From Nocardioides rotundus (GTDB lineage: Bacteria; Actinomycetota; Actinomycetes; Propionibacteriales; Nocardioidaceae), in NCBI RefSeq assembly GCF_019931675.1, contig NZ_CP082922.1, positions 2,805,001 to 2,869,000 on the forward strand: 64,000 bases of DNA, written 5' to 3'. A model generated the notes under the pieces. It worked only from the letters and a program-made list of their open reading frames with translations. It was not told where the DNA came from and made no database searches. Positions 16,708 to 27,900 of this stretch are shown piece after piece. A program made the translations under genes and the position numbers. Position 1 is the first letter of the stretch. Each line of letters starts with the position of its first letter.

Positions 16708-16767
16708 GCTGCCACGATGGCGCCAAGTGGCCTTGGATCGAATAGCCAATCCTGCGATAGTGGCCTC
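16708..16767. promoter_or_regulatory. Shared promoter/operator of the MocR-YczE pair
   Basis: The 60-bp gap carries GGATCGAATAGCCAATCC (16736-16753), an imperfect inverted repeat with GGAT and ATCC ends, and two copies of a TGGCC motif at its edges. A GATAGT -10-like box (16756-16761) stands 6 nt before the MocR ATG. MocR regulators bind direct or inverted repeats between themselves and the target gene, so this is the likely operator. Confidence 0.45.
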
Positions 16768-18213
16768 ATGTCCGGCTCGATCAGCGCCTCTCGCGTGGCC
16801 ACCCTGGTCGGGGAGTTCGACCGCAGCCCGGCCTACCTGGGCTTGGCCGAGGCCCTGCGCCTGCTCATCGGCGACGGCCGGGTCGGGCTCGACGTACGGC
16901 TGCCCAGCGAGCGGGAGCTCACCGAGGCGCTGGACGTCTCGCGCACCACGGTGACCCGCGCCTACGCCACGCTGCGGGAGGCGGGCTATGCCGAGGCCCG
17001 CCGCGGGTCGGGCACGTTCACCCGGGTCCCCGGCGACCGGGCCCGCGCCCACGACCGCTCGCTCCTCCCTCGCAGCAGCGACCCGGACACGATCGACCTC
17101 AACTGCGCGGCGCCGACCGCCCCGGCCGGCCTGGCGGCCGCCTATGCCGAGGCGACCGACGAGCTGCCCGTCTACCTGCGCGGCCACGGCTACTTCCCGC
17201 TCGGGCTGCCCGCGCTGCAGGAGGCGATCGCGGCGCGCTACGACGCCCAGGGGCTCCCCACCTCGCCCCAGCAGGTCATGGTCACCCCCGGCGCCCTCGC
17301 CGGGGCCGCGATCCTCGCGCAGGCACTCACCGGCGCGGGCGACCGCGTGCTCGTCGAGTCGCCGACCTACCCCAACGCCACCGCCGCGGTCCGGTCCTCC
17401 GGTGCCCGGCTGGTCGCCTCCCCGGTGGACCACGAGCGCGGCTGGGACCTGGACGCGGTGGCGGCGCTGCTGCGGCAGTCGGCGCCGCGGATGGCCTACC
17501 TGGTCCCGGACTTCCACAACCCGACCGGCCACCTGATGGCTCCGGAGACGCGGGAGGAGTACGCCGCCCTGTTGCGCCGTACCCACACCGTCCCGGTCAT
17601 CGACGAGGCGCACCGCGACCTGATGCTCGACGAGCTCGAGCTGCCCGCGCCGTTCGCCGCCCACACCGGGGAGGCGATCACCGTCGGCAGCGCCAGCAAG
17701 AGCTTCTGGGGCGGCCTGCGCCTGGGGTGGGTGCGAGCGCCGATAGCTCTCATGGACCGCATGCTGAAGGCACGGATCGCCCTGGATCTCGGGACCCCGG
17801 TCCTCGAGCAGCTGGTCCTGACCAGGCTGCTGGGTCAGGAGGCCGAGGTCCTGGCCGAGCATCGGCTGCGGCTGCGCGAGCAGCGCGACGCCCTCGCCGC
17901 CACGGTGCGGGAGCTGCTGCCCACGTGGCGCTTCCGGGAGCCGGCCGGCGGGCTGGCGTTGTGGTGCCGGCTCCCCGGTCGGGGCGCCACCGCCCTGGCG
18001 GCCGAGGCGGAGCGCCGCGGCGTGGTCCTCGCGCCGGGCCCGGTCTTCGCCGTCGAGGGCGGGCTGGACGGGTTCATCCGGATCCCCTTCACCCGGCCCG
18101 CACCCGAGCTCGCGGAGGCGGTGCGCCGACTCGCGGGCGCGTGGGAGCGGGTGCAGAACGACGCCCCGGACTCCGTCGCCGGAGCCGGGGCCCGTCGCGT
18201 GCTCGTGGCCTGA
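16768..18213 (+). CDS. MocR-type PLP-dependent transcriptional regulator (YczR-like)
   Basis: A 481-residue fusion of an N-terminal GntR winged helix (about 20-88: ALRLLIGDGRVGLDVRLPSERELTEALDVSRTTVTRAYATLREAGY) and a C-terminal aminotransferase-like domain of fold type I. The PLP lysine lies in VGSASKSFWGGLRLGWVRA and the NPTG asparagine in PDFHNPTGHLM. It probably controls the divergent yczE gene, as YczR does elsewhere; some MocR proteins instead regulate pyridoxal synthesis (PdxR) or GABA use (GabR), but no pdx or gab genes are present. The ligand is unknown. Confidence 0.88.
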   Translation: MSGSISASRVATLVGEFDRSPAYLGLAEALRLLIGDGRVGLDVRLPSERELTEALDVSRTTVTRAYATLREAGYAEARRGSGTFTRVPGDRARAHDRSLLPRSSDPDTIDLNCAAPTAPAGLAAAYAEATDELPVYLRGHGYFPLGLPALQEAIAARYDAQGLPTSPQQVMVTPGALAGAAILAQALTGAGDRVLVESPTYPNATAAVRSSGARLVASPVDHERGWDLDAVAALLRQSAPRMAYLVPDFHNPTGHLMAPETREEYAALLRRTHTVPVIDEAHRDLMLDELELPAPFAAHTGEAITVGSASKSFWGGLRLGWVRAPIALMDRMLKARIALDLGTPVLEQLVLTRLLGQEAEVLAEHRLRLREQRDALAATVRELLPTWRFREPAGGLALWCRLPGRGATALAAEAERRGVVLAPGPVFAVEGGLDGFIRIPFTRPAPELAEAVRRLAGAWERVQNDAPDSVAGAGARRVLVA

Positions 18214-18258
18214 GCGGCCGGCGTACTGACCGGGCAGGCGGCGGGTCTGCCACCGGGA

Positions 18259-19848
18259 TCAGGCCAGGTCGACGGTCACCAGGGAGTGGGCGTCGATCTC
18301 CTGCTCGATCTCGGCCACGGTCTCGGCCGGGATCGCGGAGTCGACCGACAGGGCGACCAGGGCCGCGCCGCCCTTGGCGTCCCGCGCGACCTGCATGCCG
18401 GCGATGTTGACCTGCGCCTCGCCGAGCAGTCGGCCCATCACGCCGACCACGCCGGGGCGGTCGTCGTAGGTGAGGATCGCCAGGTGCTGAGTGGGCTCGA
18501 TGTCCACGTCGAAGCCGTTGACCTCGACGATCCGCTCCCGCTGGGCGATCCCGATCAGGGTGCCGGAGACCGAGACCTGCGAGCCGTCGGCGAGGGTGCC
18601 GCGCAGGGTGATCAGGTTGCGGTGGTCGGGGCTGTCGGGCTCGGTGATCAGCCGCACCTCGGTGCCGCGCTCGGCGGCGAGCAGCGGCGCGTTGACGTAG
18701 GAGACGGTCTCGTCGACGACGTCGGCGAAGGCGCCCTTGAGAGCGGCCAGCTCGAGCACCTTGACGTCGTACTCGGTGATCTCGCCGCGCACCTCGACGT
18801 CCAGGCTCTGCGCGGCACCGCCGGCCAGCGCGGTGAAGACCTGACCGAGCTTCTCCACCAGCGGGATGCCCGGCCGGACGTCCTCGGCGATCACGCCGCC
18901 CTGCACGTTGACCGCGTCGGGGACCAGCTCCCCGCCGAGGGCGAGGCGGACCGACCTCGCCACCGCGATGCCGGCCTTCTCCTGCGCCTCGTCGGTCGAG
19001 GCGCCCAGGTGCGGCGTGGCCACGACGTTCTCCAGCTCGAAGAGCGGGCTGTCGGTGCAGGGCTCGGAGGCGAAGACGTCCAGGCCGGCGCCGGCGATCC
19101 GGCCCTCCTTGAGGGCGGCGTAGAGCGCGTCCTCGTCGACGATGCCGCCGCGGGCGGCGTTGACCAGGACCAGGTTGGGCTTGGCCTTGGCCAGCTCCTC
19201 GGTGCCGATCAGGCCGAGCGTCTCCGGGGTCTTGGGCAGGTGCACGGACATGAAGTCGGACTCTGCGAGGAGGGTGTCGAGGTCGACCAGGCGCACGCCC
19301 ATCTGCGCGGCGCGGCCCGCCTGGACGTAGGGGTCGTAGGCGATGACCTCCATGCCGAACGCGCTCAGCCGCTGCGCGACCAGGACGCCGATCCGGCCCA
19401 GGCCGACGATGCCGACGGTCTTCTCGTAGAGCTCGATGCCGGTGTACTTCGACCGCTTCCACTCGCCGTTCTTCAGCGCGGCGTGCGCCGGCGAGATGTT
19501 GCGCGCCGCGGCGAGCATCAGCGCGACCGCCAGCTCGGCCGCGGAGACGATGTTGGAGGTCGGGGCGTTCACGACCATGACGCCGGACTGGGTCGCGGCC
19601 TTGACGTCGACGTTGTCCAGGCCGACTCCGGCGCGGGCGATGACCTGCAGGCGCTTCGCGGCGGCCAGCGCCTCGGCGTCCACCTTGGTCGCGGAGCGCA
19701 CCAGGATCGCGTCGACGTCGGCGATGGCGGGCAGGAGCTCCTCGCGGTCGGCTCCGTTGCAGTGCCGGATCTCGAAGTCGGGCCCGAGCGCCTCGACGGT
19801 GGCGGGGCTGAGCTCTTCGGCGATGAGTACGACGGGGCGGGTGGTCAC
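18259..19848 (-). CDS. serA: D-3-phosphoglycerate dehydrogenase
   Basis: A 529-residue enzyme that oxidises 3-phosphoglycerate in the first step of serine synthesis. It is the long type 1 form: substrate domain, NAD domain with VGIVGLGRIGVLVAQRL (near 145-162), catalytic HLGAST near 280, an intervening domain of about 130 residues, and a C-terminal ACT domain starting ILTYDDRPGVVGVMGRLLGE. ACT domains of this type give serine feedback inhibition in the mycobacterial enzyme. GTG at 19848 has a GAGGA Shine-Dalgarno sequence 8 nt upstream. It lies in the common actinobacterial order ilvBNC-serA-leuB. Confidence 0.96.
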   Translation of the reverse strand: MTTRPVVLIAEELSPATVEALGPDFEIRHCNGADREELLPAIADVDAILVRSATKVDAEALAAAKRLQVIARAGVGLDNVDVKAATQSGVMVVNAPTSNIVSAAELAVALMLAAARNISPAHAALKNGEWKRSKYTGIELYEKTVGIVGLGRIGVLVAQRLSAFGMEVIAYDPYVQAGRAAQMGVRLVDLDTLLAESDFMSVHLPKTPETLGLIGTEELAKAKPNLVLVNAARGGIVDEDALYAALKEGRIAGAGLDVFASEPCTDSPLFELENVVATPHLGASTDEAQEKAGIAVARSVRLALGGELVPDAVNVQGGVIAEDVRPGIPLVEKLGQVFTALAGGAAQSLDVEVRGEITEYDVKVLELAALKGAFADVVDETVSYVNAPLLAAERGTEVRLITEPDSPDHRNLITLRGTLADGSQVSVSGTLIGIAQRERIVEVNGFDVDIEPTQHLAILTYDDRPGVVGVMGRLLGEAQVNIAGMQVARDAKGGAALVALSVDSAIPAETVAEIEQEIDAHSLVTVDLA

Positions 19849-19932
19849 AGCAGCTGTCCTCTGAGTGGGAGGTGGATGGGTGTGTCCCGCGGATCAGGTC
19901 CACGCGGGGTGCACGGCGCTGTGCTGAGAACC

Positions 19933-19938
19933 AGCATA
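19933..19938 (-). promoter_or_regulatory. Probable -10 box of serA
   Basis: TATGCT on the minus strand lies about 85 nt upstream of the serA GTG. Transcription from it would give a roughly 80-nt 5' leader with a hairpin made of CCCGCG and CGCGGG (about 19886-19909). No -35 is clear. Confidence 0.4.
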
Positions 19939-19952
19939 CCCACGCCCCGGCG

Positions 19953-20564
19953 TCAGTCCGACGCCCGTCCCAGCACGCGGCCCACAGCCTCCGCATCCCA
20001 GTCCGCCATCCCGGGACGCGTCACCAGATGCTCGACGACCGCGTCCTCGTCCAGGCCGTGGGTGTCCCTCAGCCCGCGGGCGAGGATGGAGAGGTACGCC
20101 GGCACGGGCGGGTTGAGACCGAGGCTCCGCGGGTCGTCGGCGGTGAAGGTGAGCATCGGCGTCCCCTCCAGCTCGCCCAGCAGGTGCAGCGTCTCGTAGC
20201 GCCCCGGGCCCAGCGCGTGCCGGCGATGCTCGAGCACGTGCGCCAGGTCGAGGTCCTGACCCGGCTCCTGGTGCATCTCCTGTGCGGCCACGTCGGCGAA
20301 CTGCGCCTCGGTGAGCAGGTAGGCCCGGCCGTAGGCGGTGTCGTCGGCATCGGCGTCCAGGAAGCTCACCCCGCCGCCCCAGGTGGGCGACTCCCAGCCG
20401 AAGAACATCCGGCCCGGGACGACCACCGCCCGCTCGTCGGCGGGCGGGGTGGTGTCGCGGGCTCCCGGGACCGCGCGCCGGGCGCCTGCCGCGCGACCGC
20501 CGGTGAGGTAGCGCAGGAAGCGGTCCCGGTCCAGGTTCGAGCCGTAGCCGACGTACCAGAGCAT
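19953..20564 (-). CDS. Gamma-glutamylcyclotransferase-like protein
   Basis: A 203-residue protein with the start motif LWYVGYGSNLDRDRFLRYL, the hallmark of the GGCT/butirosin BtrG fold, in which YGSNL binds the gamma-glutamyl substrate. A segment FFGWESPTWGGGVSFLDAD follows near residue 54. The conserved catalytic glutamate of GGCT is not obvious from the text, so enzyme activity is unproven. Homologues in actinobacteria are usually annotated as hypothetical or histone-deacetylase-like. A TAGCAT box (20577-20572) is 7 nt before the ATG, indicating a leaderless mRNA. Confidence 0.7.
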   Translation of the reverse strand: MLWYVGYGSNLDRDRFLRYLTGGRAAGARRAVPGARDTTPPADERAVVVPGRMFFGWESPTWGGGVSFLDADADDTAYGRAYLLTEAQFADVAAQEMHQEPGQDLDLAHVLEHRRHALGPGRYETLHLLGELEGTPMLTFTADDPRSLGLNPPVPAYLSILARGLRDTHGLDEDAVVEHLVTRPGMADWDAEAVGRVLGRASD

Positions 20565-20600
20565 TCCCCCGATGCTAGGTGCGCTGGTTGACTGCCCGGC

Positions 20601-21176
20601 ATGGGTGCCCAGGAGGACGCGGAGCGGGTGGAGCCCGACACCCTGGAGGGCTGGTCGCGCTGGCTCGCGGACAACCACGGGCGGGGGTACGGCGTGTGGC
20701 TGGTGCAGCGACGCCGGGCCGCCGAGCGGGCGTGGGACTACGAGGAGTCGGTCCTGGAGGCGCTCCGCTTCGGCTGGGTCGACTCGACCCAGCGGACCCT
20801 GGACGAGGACCGGTCGATGATGTGGTTCGCACCGCGGCGACCGCAGAGCCTGTGGACCCAGCCGAACCGGGAACACATCGCACGGCTCGAGGAAGCCGGG
20901 CTGCTCGAGCCGGCCGGTAGGGCCGCGGTCGACGCCGCGCGCGCCAACGGCAACTGGTCGCTGCTGGAGCCGGCCGAGCGCGGCGAGGTCCCCGATGACC
21001 TCGCCGCCGCGCTGGCCGCTCGTCCGGAGGCGCTGCGCCAGTGGGACGCCTTCCCGCCGTCGGCCCGCAAGGCCGCGCTGGTGTGGGTGGTCACGGCACG
21101 ACGGCCGGCCACCCGCGACCGGCGGGTCGCGGCGATCGTCGATGGCGCGGCCGACGGCGTCCGTGTCCCTGGCTGA
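20601..21176 (+). CDS. YdeI/OmpD-associated family protein
   Basis: A 191-residue soluble protein with the family block YEESVLEALRFGWVDSTQRTLDEDRSMMWFAPRRPQSLWT and the tail FPPSARKAALVWVVTARRPATRDRRVAAIV. In family members the long N-terminal block and the C-terminal OmdA-like helix pair are typical. The role is poorly known; E. coli YdeI-type proteins were linked to polymyxin or bacteriocin resistance. It lies divergent from the GGCT-like gene, with a 36-bp gap, and convergent with ilvC, whose stop directly abuts its own. Confidence 0.88.
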   Translation: MGAQEDAERVEPDTLEGWSRWLADNHGRGYGVWLVQRRRAAERAWDYEESVLEALRFGWVDSTQRTLDEDRSMMWFAPRRPQSLWTQPNREHIARLEEAGLLEPAGRAAVDAARANGNWSLLEPAERGEVPDDLAAALAARPEALRQWDAFPPSARKAALVWVVTARRPATRDRRVAAIVDGAADGVRVPG

Positions 21177-22797
<1,621 letters not shown>

Positions 22798-22807
22798 CGG
22801 CTGCTCC

Positions 22808-24598
22808 TCACAGGTCGTCCTCGTCGAAGGTGGGCGCGAGGTCGCGGGCGTACTTGATCTCGTCGTTGCTGGTCCCGGCGGCGACCATCGGCCACACCAT
22901 CGCGTCGCGGTGCACCCGGAAGTCCACGACCACCGGCACGTCGTCGATCTCCATCGCCTTGCGGATCGTGGCGTCGACCTCGTCCGCGGTCTCGCAGGAC
23001 AGCCCGACGCAGCCGTAGGCGTCGGCCAGCTTGGGGAAGTCCGGGATCCGGGCCGGCGGCGGGGAGCCCTTGCCCTCGGGGCTGCGCTGCAGGTCGGTGT
23101 TGGAGTAGCGCTCGTTGTAGAACAGCGTCTGCCACTGCCGCACCATGCCCAGGGACTGGTTGTTGATCAGCGCCACCTTGATCGGGATGTTCTCGATCGC
23201 GCAGGTGGCCAGCTCCTGGTTGGTCATCTGGAAGCAGCCGTCGCCGTCGATCGACCACACGGTCGCGTCCGGCCGGCCGACCTTGGCGCCCATGGCCGCC
23301 GGCACGGAGAAGCCCATCGTGCCCAGGCCGCCGGAGTTGATCCAGGTGTTGGGGTTCTCGTAGTCGACGAAGTGGGCGGCCCACATCTGGTGCTGCCCCA
23401 CGCCGGCGACGTAGATCGACTCGGGACCGGAGATGGCGCTGAGCCGCTCGATGACGTACTGCGGGGCCAGCGAGTCCTCGTGGGTGTCATAGCCCAGCGG
23501 GTAGCGCTTCTTCACCCCGGCCAGGAAGTCCACCCACTGCTCGTAGTCGCCGGTGTGACCGGCGTCGGCCTGGGTGCGGAGCAGGGTGATGAGGTCGTTG
23601 ACGACCTCGCGCACGTCGCCCACGATCGGGACGTCGGCGAACCGGTTCTTGCCGATCTCGGCCGGGTCGATGTCGGCGTGGATCACCTTCGCGTTCGGGG
23701 CGAAGGAGTCCAGGTTGCCGGTCACCCGGTCGTCGAAGCGGGCGCCCAGGCTGATGATCAGGTCGCTGCGCTGAAGCCCCGCGACGGCCGCGACGGTGCC
23801 GTGCATGCCGGGCATGCCGAGGTGCTGGGGGTGACTGTCGGGGAACGCGCCGCGCGCCATCAGCGTGGTGACGACCGGCATCCCGGTCAGCTCGGCCAGC
23901 TCGCGCAGCTCGCGGGAGGCGCCGGAGCGGATGGTGCCGCCGCCGACGTAGAGCACCGGCCGCCGGGCCTCCAGGATCAGCCGGGCCGCCTCGCGCACCT
24001 GCTTGGCGTGCGGCCGGGTCGTCGGGTGGTAGCCGGGCAGCGCGAGGTGGGTCGGCCAGGCGAACGTCGTGTCGGCCACCAGCGCCGACTTGGCCACGTC
24101 GACCAGCACCGGGCCCGGCCGTCCGGTGGAGGCGATGTGGAAGGCCTCGGCCACCGTCCGGGGGATGTCGGTGGGGTCGGTGACCAGGAAGTTGTGCTTG
24201 GTGATCGGCATGGTGATGCCGCGGATGTCGGCCTCCTGGAAGGCGTCGGTGCCGATCATCGACGCGCCGACCTGCCCGGTGACAGCCACCAGCGGGACCG
24301 AGTCCATGTGGGCGTCCGCGAGCGGGGTGACCAGGTTGGTCGCGCCGGGACCGCTGGTGGCCATGCACACACCGACCCGGCCCGTCGCGGCGGCGTACCC
24401 CTGCGCGGCGTGCCCGGCGCCCTGCTCGTGCCGCACCAGGATGTGCCGGATCCTCGTGGAGTCCAACAGGGGGTCGTAGGCCGGGAGGATGGCGCCGCCG
24501 GGGATCCCGAAGATGGTGTCGGCGCCCGCCGACTCCAACGACCTGATCAGGCTCTGGGCGCCGGTCATGGCCTCGCCCTGCGGCTCCTGCTCACTCAT
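22808..24598 (-). CDS. ilvB: Acetolactate synthase large subunit
   Basis: A 596-residue thiamine diphosphate and FAD enzyme that joins pyruvate with pyruvate or 2-oxobutyrate, the first common step for Val/Leu and Ile. It has the TPP pyrimidine-domain glutamate in [16 protein letters not shown], the FAD-binding centre, and the [25 protein letters not shown] TPP-Mg motif. Acetolactate synthase is favoured over pyruvate oxidase by its partner ilvN. It heads the ilvBNC operon and has an attenuator leader with consecutive Ile, Leu and Val codons upstream. Confidence 0.97.
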   Translation of the reverse strand: MSEQEPQGEAMTGAQSLIRSLESAGADTIFGIPGGAILPAYDPLLDSTRIRHILVRHEQGAGHAAQGYAAATGRVGVCMATSGPGATNLVTPLADAHMDSVPLVAVTGQVGASMIGTDAFQEADIRGITMPITKHNFLVTDPTDIPRTVAEAFHIASTGRPGPVLVDVAKSALVADTTFAWPTHLALPGYHPTTRPHAKQVREAARLILEARRPVLYVGGGTIRSGASRELRELAELTGMPVVTTLMARGAFPDSHPQHLGMPGMHGTVAAVAGLQRSDLIISLGARFDDRVTGNLDSFAPNAKVIHADIDPAEIGKNRFADVPIVGDVREVVNDLITLLRTQADAGHTGDYEQWVDFLAGVKKRYPLGYDTHEDSLAPQYVIERLSAISGPESIYVAGVGQHQMWAAHFVDYENPNTWINSGGLGTMGFSVPAAMGAKVGRPDATVWSIDGDGCFQMTNQELATCAIENIPIKVALINNQSLGMVRQWQTLFYNERYSNTDLQRSPEGKGSPPPARIPDFPKLADAYGCVGLSCETADEVDATIRKAMEIDDVPVVVDFRVHRDAMVWPMVAAGTSNDEIKYARDLAPTFDEDDL

Positions 24599-24645
24599 CT
24601 GCTCTGTCCTCGGCTCGTGCTCGTGATGGGGGTGGGGTCGGGCAA

Positions 24646-24724
24646 CAAAAAACCCCTCGGCCGCTCCTGCGGCGACGAGGGGTGACGCGAGGTCCGTCCA
24701 GCTGGCTGGATCAGTCCGCGCGTC
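24646..24724 (-). promoter_or_regulatory. Attenuator of ilvBNC
   Basis: On the minus strand a stem ACCCCTCG (24683-24676) with CGAGGGGT (24659-24652), with an inner GCCGC-AGGA-GCGGC hairpin, is followed by six U residues: a strong intrinsic terminator. Upstream, GACGCGCGG (24724-24716, inside the leader after the Ile-Leu-Val codons) can pair with CCTCGCGTC (24692-24684), which abuts the terminator. That is the usual arrangement of pause or protector stem and terminator in a ribosome-controlled attenuator. The exact antiterminator was not resolved. Confidence 0.85.
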
Positions 24725-24752
24725 GCGTGCGTACGAGAATCTCTGGGCGCAT
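24711..24752 (-). CDS. Leader peptide of ilv[16 protein letters not shown]
   Basis: A 14-codon frame encodes [13 protein letters not shown], with Ile, Leu and Val codons in a row (ATT CTC GTA). Leader peptides with such a run precede ilvB in Corynebacterium and Streptomyces, where starvation for the amino acids raises transcription. Shortage of any of the three charged tRNAs would stall the ribosome here. A TAGGGC box lies only 2 nt upstream of the ATG, closer than at other leaderless genes, so the true start of transcription is unclear. Confidence 0.85.
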   Translation of the reverse strand: MRPEILVRTRRAD

Positions 24753-24945
24753 GCGCCCTACGGTCGCCGCCGGTGGGGTCCGGCGTCAACTCAGTCTGCC
24801 ATGCGTCCCACATCGTGGTACGTCGGTCCCGGATGCTGGCCAGTTTCCGCGCGCGCGTGCGTGCGTGTCGCGCGGATTCAGCGGTCGCGGGTCCATACCG
24901 TTGGCCCCACATCCTCACTTCCCCCCTTCTGGAGGACGGTTTCTC

Positions 24946-27900
24946 GTGTTTTCTCATCGCAATCGGCTCGGAGCGGTGGCTGCCGCCGCCACGGCCGGTC
25001 TTCTGACCATCACCTCAGCGGGCACCGCCTGGGCCGGCCCCGACGCCGACCCGCAGCGGCTGGCCGACAGCGAGCCGCTCGACCCCTCGCAGGTCGACGT
25101 CTCGCAGGCGCCCGCCTTCGCCAAGGACCAGCAGCGCACCTGGTTCGTCCGGTTCGAGGGCCGCGGGGTCGCCGACCTGCGGCGCAGCACCCCGTCCGCG
25201 CGGCTGCAGCAGCGCTCCACGATCCGCGGCCGCGCCACGGACGCGGTGACCACCGCCCGCACGCGGGACGCACGCGCGTCCCGACTCTTCGTGCTCACCA
25301 ACTCCGTCCCGGGCGTCGGCGTGCGCACCACCCCGGCGGGGGCCAAGGCCCTTGAGCAGCGTCGCGACGTGGTGTCGGTGACCCCGGTGGTCCCGCGCAC
25401 CACGAGCAACGCCAACGCCGCGGTGCTGGAGCGGGCGGTCAACGCCTGGCGCCGGGCCAACGGCCTCGGCGAGGGCGTCAAGGTCGGGATCATCGACACC
25501 GGCATCGACTACACCCACGCGACCTTCGGCGGTCCGGGCACCACGACGGCCTACGACCGCGAGGACCCGACGTCGGCGGACTGGCGCAGCCGGCTGCCGC
25601 GGCTGGGCAAGGCGAAGATCCGGGGCGGCTACGACTTCGCCGGCGACGACTACAACGCCGATCCCACCTCCGAGGACTACCAGCCCTCCCCCTCCCCCGA
25701 CCCGAACCCGTTGGACTACAACGGCCACGGCTCGCACGTGGCCGGCACGGCGGCGGGGTACGGCGTCACCGAGGCGGGCAGGCCCTTCACCGGCGACTAC
25801 TCGTCGCTGAACGCCTCCTCGCTCAAGCAGATGAAGGTCGGGCCCGGCATGGCCCCGGCCGCCCAGCTCTACGGCCTGAAGGTCTTCGGCACCGAGGGCT
25901 CCACCGACCTGGTGCTGCCCGCCCTGGACTGGGCCCTGGACCCCAACGGCGACGGTGACTTCTCCGACCGCCTCGACATCGTCAACATGTCGCTGGGCTC
26001 GGCCTACGGTGCCGTCGACGACCCGCAGAACCTCGTGGTCAACGCGCTCTCCCGGCACGGCGTCCTCACCGTCAACTCCGAGGGCAACGAGGGCGACACC
26101 ACCGACATCGGCGGCTCGCCGGGCTCCTCGGCCAGCGCCCTGACCGTCGCCAGCACGGTCGACGGCTACCAGCTGCTCGACGGCCTGCGCGTGGACGCGC
26201 CGGCCGACCTGGCCGGCGTCGTCGCCGGGCAGAACTCCGTCGCCTACGACTGGGCGAACGAGGAGCCGGTCAGCGGGGACGTCGCGCCGCTCAGCGAGGG
26301 GAACGCCGACGGGTGCAGCACCCTCAGCGGCACCGACGCGGCCGCCGTCCAGGGCAAGGTCGCCTGGCTGGAGTGGGACAGCAACGACGGCACCCGGCGC
26401 TGCGGCTCGGTGGCTCGGGCCGCGAACGTCGAGGCCGCGGGCGCGGTGGGCGCGATCTTCACCGGCGACGTGAACCCCTTCGGCGCCGGCATCACCGGCA
26501 GCGCGAACATCCCGGTCTTCCAGCTGACCAAGACCGCCACCGACCGGCTGCGGCCGGCCGCCGAGGCGGGCACGCTGGCCGTCACCTTCGACGGCGAGCT
26601 GACGGGGAGCCAGCAGGACCAGGACCCGTCGATCTCCGACACGATCTCCTCCTTCTCCTCCCGCGGCGCCCACGGGTCGCTCGGTGTGGTGAAGCCGGAC
26701 GTCGCGGCCGTCGGCGACTCGGTGGTCTCCGCGATGGCCGGCTCCGGCTCGGAGCCGACCAGCATCTCGGGCACCTCGATGGCCTCCCCGAACGTGGCCG
26801 GCATCGCCGCGCTCGTCGCCGCCCGCCAGCCGTCGTGGACGCCGGCGATGCTCAAGGCCGCGGTGATGAACACCGCCGTGCACGACGTGTGGACCGGCCC
26901 GAACAAGACCGGTGACCGCTACGCGCCGGCCCGCGTCGGCGCCGGCCGCGTGGACGCCAGTCGGGCGACCAGCGCGTCCCTGCTCGTCGACTCCCCCGGA
27001 GGCAACGGCCGGGTCTCGGCGGTCTTCGGGGTGGTCTCGGTGCCGGAGGGCTCCGAGGTGCTCACCCGCACCCGCAAGGTCCGGGTCCGCAACACCGGCA
27101 ACAAGGCGACCACGGCCACGCTGCGCTACGAGCCGGTCAACAGCACGCCCGGCATCACCTACTCGGTCTCGCCGTCCACGCTGAGCGTGGCCGCCGGCAA
27201 GAGCGCCACGGCCGAGGTGACCATGCGGGTCGACGGGGCGCGGCTGCGCCGCACGATGGACCCGACCATGGCCGAGGACATGCTCGGGATCGGGCTGCGT
27301 CGCGACTACGTGCCCGACTCCTCGGGTCGGTTGGTCGTGGAGCGCGGTGACGGGGGCGCGCCGTACCGTCTGCCCGTCTATGGCACCGCCGAGCCGGTGT
27401 CCACCACGAAGGGCTCGGTGAACGAGGCCGGCGACGGGATCGACCTCACCGGCCAGGGCGTCGCGCAGGGCTTCGGCGGCCAGGCCTACCGGTCGCTGGC
27501 CTCGGTGCTCGAGCTGGGCGCGAGCGACGGCAGGACCGCCGCCTGCACCTACCCCGACTCGCTGCCGGGCTGCACGACGGCGGCCGACCGCGCCAGCGAC
27601 CTGCGCTACATCGGCGCAGGCCAGGGCGACGGGCTGCTCTACTTCGGCCTGGCCAGCTACGACGACTGGACCCAGGTGGGCGGTGCGCTGACGCCGTACG
27701 TCGACTATGACACCGACGGCGACGGGGCTGCCGACTACCAGACCTACGTCGACAACTACGGCAACGGCGACGTCTACGTCGCGATCACCGTGGACCTCGC
27801 CGCAGGGCCCGACGCCGACCCGGTCGACGTCCAGCTGCTCAACTTCACCGATGGCGACACCGACACCAACAAGTTCGACACCAACGTCGCACTGCTGCCG

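Noticed and set aside
19845..19937. A 30-residue frame starting MLVLSTAPC before serA, ending as GTGA over its start
   Set aside because: Its ATG forms part of a TATGCT box that looks like the serA -10, so it would not be transcribed; it has no run of serine codons.
24595..24957. A minus-strand frame covering the ilvB leader region
   Set aside because: It crosses the attenuator and has no family resemblance; the 14-codon leader in another frame explains the sequence better.
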